Shown here: positions 49,922 to 60,128 of the stretch, piece after piece
How the letters are laid out: every line of letters begins with the position of its first letter
Numbering within the stretch: the stretch's first letter is position 1
Assembly: GCF_001898115.1 (NCBI RefSeq)
Contig: NZ_MKSQ01000023.1
Span: 165,671 to 229,670 of the forward strand
Length of the DNA: 64,000 nucleotides
Direction: 5' to 3'
Origin: Allobosea sp. 67-29
Lineage (GTDB): Bacteria; Pseudomonadota; Alphaproteobacteria; Rhizobiales; Beijerinckiaceae
Made by a program: the position numbers and the translations under genes
Notes under the pieces: model-generated
What the model was told of the DNA's origin: nothing
The model's database searches: none
Seen by the model: the letters and a program-made list of their open reading frames with translations, nothing else

Positions 49922-51685
49922 ATGAGCGAGATGATGACCGGAGCCGAGATGGTCGTCCGCGCGCTTCAGGACCAGGGCGTCGAGCATCTGTTCGGATATC
50001 CGGGCGGCGCCGTGCTTCCGATCTATGACGCGATCTTCCAGCAGGACAAGGTCAAGCATGTCCTCGTCCGCCACGAGCAGGGCGCCGTCCACGCCGCCGA
50101 GGGCTATGCCCGCTCCGGCGCCGGCAAGGTCGGCTGCGTGCTCGTCACCTCCGGCCCCGGCGCGACCAATGCCGTCACCGGCCTGACCGACGCGCTGCTC
50201 GACTCGATCCCGGTCGTCGTCATCACCGGCCAGGTCCCGACGCATCTGATCGGCTCCGACGCCTTCCAGGAATGCGACACGGTCGGCATCACCCGCTCCT
50301 GCACCAAGCACAACTATCTGGTGAAGAGCATCCACGACCTGCCGCGCATCCTGCACGAGGCGTTCTATGTCGCCGCCAACGGCCGTCCGGGCCCGGTCGT
50401 GATCGACATCCCCAAGGACATCCAGTTCGCGACCGGCGCCTATAGCCGCCCGCGCGACAACCAGCACAAGACCTATCGTCCGGTGGTCAAGGGCGACCTG
50501 AACAAGATCAAGGCCGCGGTCGAGCTGATCGCCGGCGCCAAGCGGCCGGTCTTCTATACCGGCGGCGGCGTGATCAATTCCGGTCCGCATGCGTCGGCGC
50601 TGCTGCGCGAGTTGGCGCGGCTGACCGGCTTCCCGGTCACCTCGACGCTGATGGGGCTCGGCGCCTTCCCGGCGGCCGACAAGCAGTGGCTCGGCATGCT
50701 CGGCATGCACGGCACCTACGAGGCCAACCTGGCCATGCATGACTGCGACGTGATGATCGCGATCGGCGCGCGCTTCGACGATCGCATCACCGGGCGCATC
50801 GACGCCTTCTCGCCGCGTTCGAAGAAGATCCACATCGATATCGATCCCTCCTCGATCAACAAGAACGTCAAGGTCGACATCGGCATCATCGGCGATTGCG
50901 CCCATGTGCTGGAGGACATGGTCCGCATCTGGCGCGAAACCTCGCCGCAGGTCGACAAGAGCGCTCTCGCCGCGTGGTGGACGCAGATCGAGGGTTGGCG
51001 CGGACGCAGGAGCCTCGCCTACAAGCACTCGGACACGATCATCAAGCCGCAATATGCGCTCGAGCGGCTGCACGCGCTGACCAAGGACCGCAATACCTAC
51101 ATCACGACCGAGGTCGGCCAGCACCAGATGTGGGCGGCGCAGTACCTGCATTTCCAGGAGCCGAACCGCTGGATGACGTCGGGCGGGCTCGGCACCATGG
51201 GCTACGGCCTGCCGGCGGCCATCGGCGTGCAGATGAAGCATCCCGACGCGCTCGTCATCGACGTCGCCGGCGAGGCCTCGATCCTGATGAACATGCAGGA
51301 GATGTCGACGGCGGTGCAGTACCGGCTGCCGGTGAAGATCTTCATCCTCAACAACGAGTACATGGGCATGGTGCGCCAGTGGCAGGAGTTGCTGCATGGC
51401 GGGCGCTATTCGGAGAGCTATTCGCAGTCGCTGCCCGACTTCGTGAAGCTCGCCGAGGCCTATGGCGGCCATGGCATCCGCTGCGACGACCCGGCCAAGC
51501 TCGACGCCGCGATCATGGAGATGATCGAGACGCCCGGCCCGGTGATCTTCGACTGCCATGTCGCCAAGGAGGAGAACTGCTTCCCGATGATCCCGTCGGG
51601 CAAGGCGCATAACGAGATGATCCTGCCCGATTTCGAAGGCGATACCGGCGAGATCATCGACGCCAAGGGCAAGCAGCTGGTTTGA
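49922..51685 (+). CDS. ilvI: Acetolactate synthase large subunit
   Basis: A 587-residue thiamine-diphosphate enzyme: GVEHLFGYPGGAVLPIYDAI and RHEQGAVHAAEGYARSGAGKVG (catalytic Glu), the FAD-binding middle domain (RPVFYTGGGVINSGPHAS, IAIGARFDDRITG), and the C-terminal TDP site (GGLGTMGYGLPAAIGVQM, DVAGEASILMNMQEMSTA). The usual GDGS-type motif reads GEAS here. It joins two pyruvates, or pyruvate and 2-oxobutyrate, in valine, leucine and isoleucine synthesis. ATG 49922 begins the family start after an AGGAGA site. It is preceded by the attenuator; its small subunit is at 53218. Confidence 0.95.
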   Translation: MSEMMTGAEMVVRALQDQGVEHLFGYPGGAVLPIYDAIFQQDKVKHVLVRHEQGAVHAAEGYARSGAGKVGCVLVTSGPGATNAVTGLTDALLDSIPVVVITGQVPTHLIGSDAFQECDTVGITRSCTKHNYLVKSIHDLPRILHEAFYVAANGRPGPVVIDIPKDIQFATGAYSRPRDNQHKTYRPVVKGDLNKIKAAVELIAGAKRPVFYTGGGVINSGPHASALLRELARLTGFPVTSTLMGLGAFPAADKQWLGMLGMHGTYEANLAMHDCDVMIAIGARFDDRITGRIDAFSPRSKKIHIDIDPSSINKNVKVDIGIIGDCAHVLEDMVRIWRETSPQVDKSALAAWWTQIEGWRGRRSLAYKHSDTIIKPQYALERLHALTKDRNTYITTEVGQHQMWAAQYLHFQEPNRWMTSGGLGTMGYGLPAAIGVQMKHPDALVIDVAGEASILMNMQEMSTAVQYRLPVKIFILNNEYMGMVRQWQELLHGGRYSESYSQSLPDFVKLAEAYGGHGIRCDDPAKLDAAIMEMIETPGPVIFDCHVAKEENCFPMIPSGKAHNEMILPDFEGDTGEIIDAKGKQLV

Positions 51686-51757
51686 GGGCAGGCAATCGGC
51701 AGTAGGCCGTCGGCAATCGGATGTATCCGACCGCGGACGGCCGATTGCCGACTGCCC
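51686..51757. repeat. Imperfect inverted repeat after ilvI
   Basis: GGCAATCGG occurs twice on the plus strand (51691 and 51712) and its complement CCGATTGCC once (51741-51749); the outer ends GGGCA (51686) and TGCCC (51753) also pair. The RNA could fold into a large hairpin between ilvI and the racemase gene. It resembles dispersed REP-like elements. Confidence 0.55.
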
Positions 51758-51773
51758 GGGGAGTAAAGCGACT

Positions 51774-52484
51774 ATGGCGACCATCGGCCTGATCGGCGGA
51801 ATGAGCTGGGAATCCACGGCGGTCTATTACCGGCTGCTCAACGAGGGCGTGCGGGCGCGGGCGGGGGGACTGCACTCGGCCGATGTCCTGCTGCATTCGC
51901 TGGACTTCGCGCCGATCGCCGAGATGCAGGCGGAGGGCGACTGGGCTGCGGCAGGCGTGGCGCTGGCCGACAGCGCCCGGCGCCTCGAGCGGGCCGGTGC
52001 GGCCTGCCTGCTGCTCTGCACCAACACCATGCACAAGGTCGCCGATCAGATCATCGCCGCGACCAAGCTGCCCTTCCTGCATCTCGCGGACGTGACGGCG
52101 CGGGCCATCAGGGCGACGCCGTCGCGGCGGCCGCTGCTGCTGGCGACGCGCTTCACCATGGAGCAGGCCTTCTACCGGGACCGGCTGAAGGCCTTCGGCG
52201 TCGAGGCTTTGGTGCCGCAGCCGCAGGAGCGGGATGAGGTCCATCGCATCATCTACGAGGAATTGTGCCGCGGCCGCGTCGAGGCCGCATCCAAGGAGCG
52301 CTACCTCGCCGTCGTCGAGCGGGCGATCCGGGACGAGGGTGCAGACGGCGTCATCCTCGGCTGCACCGAGATCGGGCTGCTGGTCTCCCAGGCGGATTTT
52401 GCGGTGCCGGTTTTCGATACCACCGCGCTCCATGCCGCGGCGGCCCTGGACTATGTCGCCGAAGTGAAGAGCGTCGCGGCATGA
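51774..52484 (+). CDS. Aspartate/glutamate racemase family protein
   Basis: A 236-residue protein of the Asp/Glu racemase family: IGLIGGMSWESTAVYYRLLNEGV at the start, the two catalytic Cys in LLCTNTMHKVADQI (about residue 83) and VILGCTEIGLLV (about 199), each in its usual place. It probably interconverts L- and D-aspartate or a related acid. It lies in the ilv region in the same direction, and its stop overlaps the start of the glutathione transferase gene (ATGA). There is no known link to branched-chain synthesis. Confidence 0.9.
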   Translation: MATIGLIGGMSWESTAVYYRLLNEGVRARAGGLHSADVLLHSLDFAPIAEMQAEGDWAAAGVALADSARRLERAGAACLLLCTNTMHKVADQIIAATKLPFLHLADVTARAIRATPSRRPLLLATRFTMEQAFYRDRLKAFGVEALVPQPQERDEVHRIIYEELCRGRVEAASKERYLAVVERAIRDEGADGVILGCTEIGLLVSQADFAVPVFDTTALHAAAALDYVAEVKSVAA

Positions 52485-53170
52485 AGCTCCTGATCGGAAA
52501 CAAGTGCTATTCATCCTGGTCGCTGCGGGCCTGGCTCCTCATGCGCGCCAAGGGAATCGCCTTCACGGAGGAACTGGTCCCGCTCGACGAGCCTGGCTTC
52601 AAGGAGGCGATCTTCGCTGCTGCGCCCGGCAGCGGCGGTACGGTTCCGACCCTGGTCGACGGCCAGATCGCCGTCTGGGAAACGCTGGCGATCGCGGAAT
52701 ACCTGCACGAGACGCATCCGGATGCCGGCATCTGGCCGGCCGACGCGACGGCGCGCGCCCATGCCCGTGCGATCTCCAGCGAGATGCATGCGGGTTTCAC
52801 CGCGTTGCGCAGCGCCTGCCCGATGAATCTGGGCAAGCGCTACGGCAGGCGCGATCGCGGCGAGGGCGTCGCCCGCGACGTCGTCCGGATCACCGCTCTC
52901 TGGCGACAGGCGCGTGAGCGCTTCGGCCAGGCGGGAGGCGGGCCTTTCCTCTATGGCGCCTTTTCGGCAGCGGACGCGATGTACGCGCCGGTCGTTACCC
53001 GCCTCGATACCTACGGAATCGCGGTCGATCCCGTCTCGCAAGCCTATATGCAGGCCGTCCTCGATTTGCCCGGCTATCGCGAATGGCTGGCCGCCGCACT
53101 GACCGAAAGCTGGATCGTGGCGCAGGACGAGGTCGACGAGCCGGCTCTCGTCGACCTTCGCCAGCCCTGA
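52481..53170 (+). CDS. Glutathione S-transferase family protein
   Basis: A 229-residue protein with a thioredoxin-like N-terminal domain (LLIGNKCYSSWSLRAWLLMRAKGIAF, with Ser/Tyr near the active site; TVPTLVDGQIAVWETLAIAEYL for glutathione binding) and a helical C-terminal domain (FLYGAFSAADAMYAPVVTRL). The Cys-Tyr-Ser-Ser-Trp-Ser motif is shared by a subgroup of bacterial GSTs. Substrate unknown. Start overlaps the racemase stop by four bases; the ilvH gene follows after 47 bp. Confidence 0.88.
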   Translation: MKLLIGNKCYSSWSLRAWLLMRAKGIAFTEELVPLDEPGFKEAIFAAAPGSGGTVPTLVDGQIAVWETLAIAEYLHETHPDAGIWPADATARAHARAISSEMHAGFTALRSACPMNLGKRYGRRDRGEGVARDVVRITALWRQARERFGQAGGGPFLYGAFSAADAMYAPVVTRLDTYGIAVDPVSQAYMQAVLDLPGYREWLAAALTESWIVAQDEVDEPALVDLRQP

Positions 53171-53217
53171 GCCTCCCAACCGCACATTCCCCGTTCCAAC
53201 CCGCCTACAGGTCTCCC

Positions 53218-53760
53218 ATGTCGAAGCCCGCCACCCACTATCCGAATGCTCCCAAGTCGCAGCCGACTGCGCGTCACACGCTGGCGGTGATCGTCGACAA
53301 CGAACCGGGCGTTCTTGCCCGCATCGCGGGGCTGTTCTCGGGCCGTGGCTACAATATCGAGAGCCTTACGGTCTCCGAGACCGAGCACGAGAAGCACCTC
53401 TCACGCATCACGGTGGTGACCTCCGGCACAGCCAATGTGATCGACCAGATCAAGGCTCATCTCGACCGGCTGGTGCCGGTGCACCGCGTCGTCGACCTCA
53501 CCGAGCAGGGCGAGGCGATCGAGCGGGAGCTCGCACTGATCAAGGTCGTCGGAAAGGGCGAGCAGCGCGTCGAGGCGATGCGCCTTGCCTCGGCCTTCGG
53601 AGCGCGGGTCCTCGACGCCTCGCTGACCTCGTTCGTCTTCGAGCTCACCGGTGCGACGGAGGAGATCGAGCGCTTCATCAAGACGATGACCGCGGTCGGT
53701 CTGACGGAAGTCTCGCGCACCGGCATCGCGGCGATGAGCCGCGGCCCGGAATCGATGTGA
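53218..53760 (+). CDS. ilvH: Acetolactate synthase small (regulatory) subunit
   Basis: A 180-residue protein with an N-terminal ACT domain (HTLAVIVDNEPGVLARIAGLFSGRGYNIESLTVSETE) and the C-terminal ALS_ss domain (RELALIKVVGKGEQRVEAMRLA, FVFELTGATEEIERFI). It binds valine, activates the large subunit and mediates feedback inhibition. The ATG at 53218 starts the expected short basic N-terminus. It is separated from ilvI by two unrelated genes, which is a departure from the usual adjacent arrangement. Confidence 0.94.
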   Translation: MSKPATHYPNAPKSQPTARHTLAVIVDNEPGVLARIAGLFSGRGYNIESLTVSETEHEKHLSRITVVTSGTANVIDQIKAHLDRLVPVHRVVDLTEQGEAIERELALIKVVGKGEQRVEAMRLASAFGARVLDASLTSFVFELTGATEEIERFIKTMTAVGLTEVSRTGIAAMSRGPESM

Positions 53761-53762
53761 GC

Positions 53763-53990
53763 ATGGCGCTGACTCCGGAAACGCTCGGCCTGATCGCGCT
53801 CGGGCTCGGCATTGCGGGCTTCGCCTGCCTTGCCGGGCCGGTGATCCTGCGGCTGACCGGCCGTGCGCAGGCGGAGCCGCCCGGCAGCGGCAAGAGCCTG
53901 CGCTCGCCGCTGTGGTGGGCGGGCTTCCTGCTGACCGTCGCCGCGATCTTCCTGCAGCGCATCGCGAGCCAGCAGGTCGCAGGCGGCTAA
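53763..53990 (+). CDS. Small membrane protein, two helices
   Basis: A 75-residue protein beginning two bases after the ilvH stop, with two hydrophobic helices (LGLIALGLGIAGFACLAGPVIL and PLWWAGFLLTVAAIFLQ) joined by a polar loop (TGRAQAEPPGSGKS). A GTG at 53757, overlapping ilvH, is an alternative start. I recognise no family. Close spacing suggests cotranscription with ilvH, but no role is evident. Confidence 0.6.
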   Translation: MALTPETLGLIALGLGIAGFACLAGPVILRLTGRAQAEPPGSGKSLRSPLWWAGFLLTVAAIFLQRIASQQVAGG

Positions 53991-54086
53991 CCAGCCGCCT
54001 CGATCAAGCCGACTTGTTTCGTGAGAGACGGGCGCGCATGATTTCGCGCGTGACCTGGCGCATGTTTTGGCGAGGAGGGGCGCCCG

Positions 54087-54833
54087 ATGTCGATCCAGCT
54101 CGAGGTCCGCAGCTATCGTGGCGGCGATCGGCATCATCACGATTTCAGCCAGATCCTGCTCCCGATGCAGGGCGCGATGCGGCTGGACGTCGAGGGGCGC
54201 CGTGGCGTCGTCTCGCATAGTTGCGTGGCTCTGATCCCACGGCATCGCGAGCACGGCTTCGAGCCGAGCAGCGATTGCAGCATGCTCATCCTCGATGTCG
54301 ACGTGGCGGGGCTGGGCGGCGAGATGCCGCCGACGCTGCTCGACAGCCCTGAGCCTTCGCTCCTGCCGATCGCGCCCTGGCTGTGGCGCATGTTCCGCCA
54401 GCTCGGCACGGAGGTCGAGACTGGAGCCTGCCCGGCGGAGGCTGCCGCGCGCATGGCCATGACGGCGCTGCATCTGGTCGAGCCCGAGCAGCGGCCGCAG
54501 CCTTGGTCGCGCGCCGAGCGGCGCGTGCTGGACGTCGTGGAGAGAGGGCAGGCGTCCGGCGTGGCGCAGATGGCGCGGATGGCCGGGCTCGGGCAGAGTC
54601 AGTTCCATGCCCTGTTTCGGGCGACCACGGGTCGATCACCGAAGCAGTTGCAACTCCAGCGCCTGTTCGAGCGGGCCGCCGAGCGGCTGGCGACGACGTC
54701 CGCACCGGTCTCGGAGATCGCCTATGATCTCGGCTATCAGAACGCCGCTTCCTTCAACCGGCAGTTCAAGCGCCGCTTCGGCCTGACGCCGAGCGAATTC
54801 CGCGCCGCGAACCGCGGGCCGGCAAGGGGCTGA
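54087..54833 (+). CDS. AraC family transcription regulator
   Basis: A 248-residue regulator: an N-terminal cupin-like ligand domain (YRGGDRHHHDFSQILLPMQGAM, a His-rich motif) and a C-terminal double helix-turn-helix (GVAQMARMAGLGQSQFHALFRATTGRSPKQLQLQRL, and APVSEIAYDLGYQNAASFNRQFKRRFGLTPSEF). The second motif matches the AraC consensus well. Effector and targets are not evident. It is followed by a haloacid dehalogenase-like gene after about 109 bp in the same direction. Confidence 0.9.
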   Translation: MSIQLEVRSYRGGDRHHHDFSQILLPMQGAMRLDVEGRRGVVSHSCVALIPRHREHGFEPSSDCSMLILDVDVAGLGGEMPPTLLDSPEPSLLPIAPWLWRMFRQLGTEVETGACPAEAAARMAMTALHLVEPEQRPQPWSRAERRVLDVVERGQASGVAQMARMAGLGQSQFHALFRATTGRSPKQLQLQRLFERAAERLATTSAPVSEIAYDLGYQNAASFNRQFKRRFGLTPSEFRAANRGPARG

Positions 54834-54942
54834 CCCCGGCATCGCAGTTTCGGTCAAGCCGTTCGCAGTTTCGGCCCATCACAGCCGTCCCGGCGCTTGC
54901 TAGCCTCGTCACTGGCAATGACCGCACGCGGAGAACCCGGCG

Positions 54943-55665
54943 ATGAAGCTGACCGATTTCAAAGTCCTGACATTCGATTGCTACGGCACCCTGATCGACT
55001 GGGAGACCGGCATTTGGAATGCGCTGCAGCCGCTCCTGAGCGCCGGTGGAATCGCACTGGAGCGCGAGGATGCGCTTGCCCGCTTCGGTCGCTACGAAAG
55101 CGAGCAGGAGGAGGCGACGCCGTCCCTGCGCTACCCCACGCTGCTCGCCGCCGTGCATGCGCGCTTCGCCCGGGATCTCGGCCTGCGTATCCATGCCGAT
55201 CTCAATGAGCGTTTCGGCGCTTCGGTGCCGGACTGGCCGGCCTTTCCCGATTCAGCCGAGGCGCTCGCCTATCTCAAGCGGCACTACAAGCTCGTCATCC
55301 TGTCCAATGTCGACCGCCAGAGCTTCGCCGCCAGCAACAGGAAGCTCGGCGTGACCTTCGACGGTATCCATACCGCCGAGGATATCGGTTCGTACAAGCC
55401 AGATCCGCGCAACTTCGCCTTCCTGCTGGAACACCTCGAGGCCGATTTGGGCCTCGGCGCACACGACGTCCTGCACACCGCGCAAAGCCTGTTCCACGAC
55501 CATGTGCCGGCGCAGAAGGCCGGGCTGGCGCGGGCCTGGATCGACCGGCGCTTCGACAAGGCGGGAAGCGGCGCCACGCTGATGCCCGAGCAGCGCCCGA
55601 GCGTGGATTTCCACTTCAAGAGCCTGGCCGACATGGCGCGGGCGCATCGCGAGGCCATGGCCTGA
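54943..55665 (+). CDS. HAD superfamily haloacid dehalogenase type II-like hydrolase
   Basis: A 240-residue HAD protein. Motif I is LTFDCYGTLIDWETGIW (nucleophile Asp; the DCYGTLID wording is typical of type II 2-haloacid dehalogenases), motif II LVILSNVDRQSF, motif III Lys in EDIGSYKPDPRNF, and motif IV region VLHTAQSLFHDHVPAQKAGLARAWIDR. The usual acidic pair of motif IV appears as SLFHDH. The substrate may be a 2-haloacid or a phosphate; the family cannot be resolved by eye. Confidence 0.88.
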   Translation: MKLTDFKVLTFDCYGTLIDWETGIWNALQPLLSAGGIALEREDALARFGRYESEQEEATPSLRYPTLLAAVHARFARDLGLRIHADLNERFGASVPDWPAFPDSAEALAYLKRHYKLVILSNVDRQSFAASNRKLGVTFDGIHTAEDIGSYKPDPRNFAFLLEHLEADLGLGAHDVLHTAQSLFHDHVPAQKAGLARAWIDRRFDKAGSGATLMPEQRPSVDFHFKSLADMARAHREAMA

Positions 55666-55701
55666 ATCGGAAGCGCGGCGGCACCTTCCGGCGGCGCTGT
55701 C

Positions 55702-56247
55702 TCAGCCGCTGAAGCCGCCCTCATTGAGAAACGCATGTTCCTCTGCCGTCGTCTCGCGGCCGAGAACCTCGTTTCGATGCGGAAAACGGCCGAAATCGCG
55801 GATGATGTCGCGATGGATCTCGGCGAACTTCACGCCTTCGGCGTCGTCGGCCGCCGCGCAGAGCGCAACGCAGTGCTCCTGATCGCGCAGCGCTTCCGAG
55901 TGCATGAATGGCATGTAGAGGAAGCGCTGCTCCGGCGGCTGATACGCTTTGTCGAACCCCTCCGCGACGGCATGCCGCGCGATGGCGAGCGCCTTGGGGT
56001 CGGTGGCAAAGGCCTGCGGGCTGCCGCGGAACAGGTTGCGGGGGAACTGGTCGAGCAGGATCAGCAGGGCATAGGCGCCTTCGGGAGTGTCCTGCCAGTC
56101 GTCCAGCTGGCCCGCCGCCGCCGCTTCATAGGCCGGCAGGAAGCGCTGCCTGATCTCGGTGTCGAAAGCGCTATCCTTGGCGAACCATTTCTCCGGGCCG
56201 GCCTTGCGCCAGAAGGCGACGATGTCGGCGGGGCGGGGCAGGGACAT
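55702..56247 (-). CDS. DUF924 family protein
   Basis: A 181-residue protein matching DUF924: DIVAFWRKAGPEKWFAKDSAFDTEIRQRF, ALLILLDQFPRNLFRGSPQAFATDPKALAIA, RFLYMPFMHSEALRDQEHCVAL, and DFGRFPHRNEVLGRETTAEEHAFL. These are the strongly conserved blocks of the family, which has a TPR-like helical fold and no established function. It is convergent with the HAD gene and divergent from the TetR gene. Confidence 0.93.
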   Translation of the reverse strand: MSLPRPADIVAFWRKAGPEKWFAKDSAFDTEIRQRFLPAYEAAAAGQLDDWQDTPEGAYALLILLDQFPRNLFRGSPQAFATDPKALAIARHAVAEGFDKAYQPPEQRFLYMPFMHSEALRDQEHCVALCAAADDAEGVKFAEIHRDIIRDFGRFPHRNEVLGRETTAEEHAFLNEGGFSG

Positions 56248-56354
56248 GGCAGGCTCCGTTCGGCGAGACAGTGCCCCGGAGATAATTCCTCAGCAGCCGG
56301 CCGTCAGCCCCGAATAGGACTTGCGAGGGGCCGGTACCTGCGCTAGAGCCTGAA

Positions 56355-56372
56355 CCGTAACGTACGGTACGG
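56355..56372. promoter_or_regulatory. Putative TetR operator
   Basis: CCGTA-ACG-TACGG is an inverted repeat followed by a second TACGG (56368-56372). It lies 15 bp before the TetR start at 56387, a usual place for autorepression. Confidence 0.5.
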
Positions 56373-56386
56373 ACTTTCGATCACCC

Positions 56387-58083
<1,697 letters not shown>

Positions 58084-58167
58084 GCTTCACAATCTGATTC
58101 AAATGCCTGCGGAACCGAATCCGCTTCGGGTCCTAAGCTTTTGATCTTGCTTTATGTCTGACTTTGG

Positions 58168-58195
58168 GAAGGCGGCGCTGAAAGGCGCCGCCTTC
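58168..58195 (+). terminator. Strong hairpin after ilvC, likely terminator
   Basis: A perfect 11-bp stem GAAGGCGGCGC / GCGCCGCCTTC with a 6-base loop, 85 bp after ilvC. No long T run follows, so termination may be factor-assisted. Confidence 0.6.
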
Positions 58196-58293
58196 CTCCG
58201 TTCAGGAGGGGTTGGGGAACACGTCGCGGTTCGCGGCGTTCTGTTTGCTGGGTGTGGCCGACGAGGCTGGCCCGACGCAGGGGAGAGACGATC

Positions 58294-58542
58294 ATGGTGG
58301 TCGAAACGAAGCCCGAGGCGCCGGTCGCGGAGGCGGAACGTCGCCCGGATCTCGAGCAGTTGCGTGGCGGCGAGCCTCTACCCAGCCTGCAGGCAGATCG
58401 TCACAGCGAGGGCGATCCGGCGGTCGAGACGCCGGTGGAGGCCAGGCAAGGGTTCCTTGGCCGGCCTGTTCTGATGGTGCTGATCGGTGGGCTGGTGCTG
58501 GCGATGATCGCGTGGCTCGCCGTGGAGATGAGCGTCTACTGA
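58294..58542 (+). CDS. Small single-helix membrane protein
   Basis: An 82-residue protein: about 50 polar residues rich in Glu, Pro and Arg (VVETKPEAPVAEAERRPD) followed by one C-terminal helix (FLGRPVLMVLIGGLVLAMIAWLAVEM). This is a tail-anchored layout. GGGGAGAG precedes the ATG at 58294. No family recognised. Confidence 0.55.
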   Translation: MVVETKPEAPVAEAERRPDLEQLRGGEPLPSLQADRHSEGDPAVETPVEARQGFLGRPVLMVLIGGLVLAMIAWLAVEMSVY

Positions 58543-58598
58543 GTGCGGCAGCTTGACCTGAAGCAGGTCCCCCGCCGATCTGGAATGGAGAGGTGCCG

Positions 58599-58691
58599 AT
58601 GCGAATGTCGAGGCTTGTCCATCCATCCATTGCCGCGCAGATAGCGCTGCTGGCATCGCTTGCGCTGATGATCTGGGTGATCTTCACCTGA
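58599..58691 (+). CDS. 30-residue single-helix peptide
   Basis: ATG at 58599 follows GGAGAGGT and gives MRMSRLVHPSIAAQIALLAS and ten further hydrophobic residues ending VIFT. It consists of a short basic head and one transmembrane helix. The good ribosome site and clean helix favour a real small protein, but length makes it uncertain. Confidence 0.42.
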   Translation: MRMSRLVHPSIAAQIALLASLALMIWVIFT

Positions 58692-59017
58692 CCCGGGCAA
58701 TGCCGCCGCCTTGCCGCCGATACGGCGGGGCGCCGCCGAGATTTCAACGCGCGGCCGACGGCTCAAAACCTCTGCTTTGCGGACGCTGAGCGACGCAAAC
58801 CAACGATGCGTTCTTCCACTGGCCGTCCAGAGGGACGATGTCGATCAGTTTCCCTGTGGGCACGTCCGCGTGCGTCTTTTGCGGCCGACGCTTTCGTTCC
58901 GGCAAAGGCTCTGCCTGAATGCTCATCCTGTCCGCACGAAGCCGACGACGTGCATTCGTATGAGGTCACCCTTATCAAGGACGCTCATATTCCTACGATT
59001 GCGGCGGGGGCTGGGAC
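58692..59017. other. Gap before the unrecognised 355-residue protein
   Basis: 326 bp. A minus-strand frame at 58744-58926 (60 residues, with GKLIDIVPLDGQWKNASLVC) is the only hint of a small gene; it lacks a good ribosome site. Base composition falls toward the right edge. Confidence 0.35.
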
Positions 59018-60085
59018 ATGACCGATTTCGAGACGCGATTCAACCGCGCGCTGGAAGAAGTCAAATATTCTCCTTTTGGAGACAGCAAAGTCTACGCAAA
59101 GGCTCAGGTTCGGCGCGAATTTCGCGATAGTGTCTTTATCTACGGTACCGTAGGCCCCAATGCATTGCACAACGGAGGCGCGGCGAAAGGCAATACCGTC
59201 GCCTGGGCCGCTGCGCACTGGGTGCGCATGACGAAGCAACATCAGCAGCATCACTCGCTGATCGCGCAGCGGGAGTTCCATTTCTACGATCCCGGCCCTC
59301 GGGCCGCGCAGCTGATACTGGGCGAGTATCAGATGATGGACATGTATTACGGTATGAACAACGATCTGTTCCGGAACAGAAAGCTCAATATCGCTGAATT
59401 CATCCACAAAGTTATGGAGTTCGACCGGCGCGGCGTTGCGTTCGATCCGAACCAGTCCGGCCGCGATGCCTTCATGGCGGCTTTTCCCGGTGCCGGAGAG
59501 GGTTGGAAAAAGCACCCCGATACCGACGCCGCCTATGGCCACTCCGCGACCAAGGAAATGTCGAAGATCATTCGCGAGGGCATCAAGACTTTCGGTGGAA
59601 AGCTGATCTTTGAAGGAAAATCGGTCTTCGGCGCCGGAATCTTCGATCCGCGAGCCTATCAGGGAGATACCGACCTCGAAGCGCAGGAGCTATTCAAATA
59701 CTTCAAATGGCCGGTGACGCCGGACACGCCATTTGGTGATGGAAGCCTCGAGTTCCATTGGGGAGGGAGGCCGACGTCACCGACGCGCGCCCATTTCCTG
59801 ACGAACTGGAACTATGCCGGCATCCACAACGTTCATCGCGCCGGCAATCGCGTGAATCAGGACGACAACCGCAAGGCCTGGCGGGAGTATCTCGAGAAGG
59901 TCATGGGGCATCGGCATGGGCTTCGACAGATCTGGAACAATTTCCGGAACTTCCCGCCGGGCATGATCGTGTCCAATCCGGCCATGGTGGCCAGGCTGAA
60001 CCTGCATTCGGATTTCGCGAAGATGGAGATGGTGATCGCCCAGCTGAGCGCGCTCATCGCACAGCATCGGCGCCCTCCCGGCTAG
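59018..60085 (+). CDS. Protein of unknown function, 355 residues
   Basis: I do not recognise this protein. It has no signal peptide and no transmembrane helix. It is rich in aromatic residues and His (for example WAAAHWVRMTKQHQQHHSLI, FHFYDPGPRAAQLIL, YQMMDMYYGMNNDLF, LEFHWGGRPTSPTRAHFLTNWNYAGIHNVH), suggesting a compact soluble domain, perhaps metal-binding. GC is lower than the flanking backbone genes, especially in the first third, and it has no same-strand partner, so it may have been acquired. ATG 59018 is preceded by GGCGGGGGCTGGGAC, with no clear ribosome site. Confidence 0.7.
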   Translation: MTDFETRFNRALEEVKYSPFGDSKVYAKAQVRREFRDSVFIYGTVGPNALHNGGAAKGNTVAWAAAHWVRMTKQHQQHHSLIAQREFHFYDPGPRAAQLILGEYQMMDMYYGMNNDLFRNRKLNIAEFIHKVMEFDRRGVAFDPNQSGRDAFMAAFPGAGEGWKKHPDTDAAYGHSATKEMSKIIREGIKTFGGKLIFEGKSVFGAGIFDPRAYQGDTDLEAQELFKYFKWPVTPDTPFGDGSLEFHWGGRPTSPTRAHFLTNWNYAGIHNVHRAGNRVNQDDNRKAWREYLEKVMGHRHGLRQIWNNFRNFPPGMIVSNPAMVARLNLHSDFAKMEMVIAQLSALIAQHRRPPG

Positions 60086-60128
60086 CGCCGAATGTCCGGC
60101 CGAGGCTGCCAACTGCGCTCGGCGGCGG

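Noticed and set aside
49856..51817. 653-codon open frame on the minus strand opposite ilvI
   Set aside because: It mirrors the codon pattern of a high-GC gene on the other strand, lacks a ribosome site, and its product looks like low-complexity His/Asp/Arg text; ilvI is certain.
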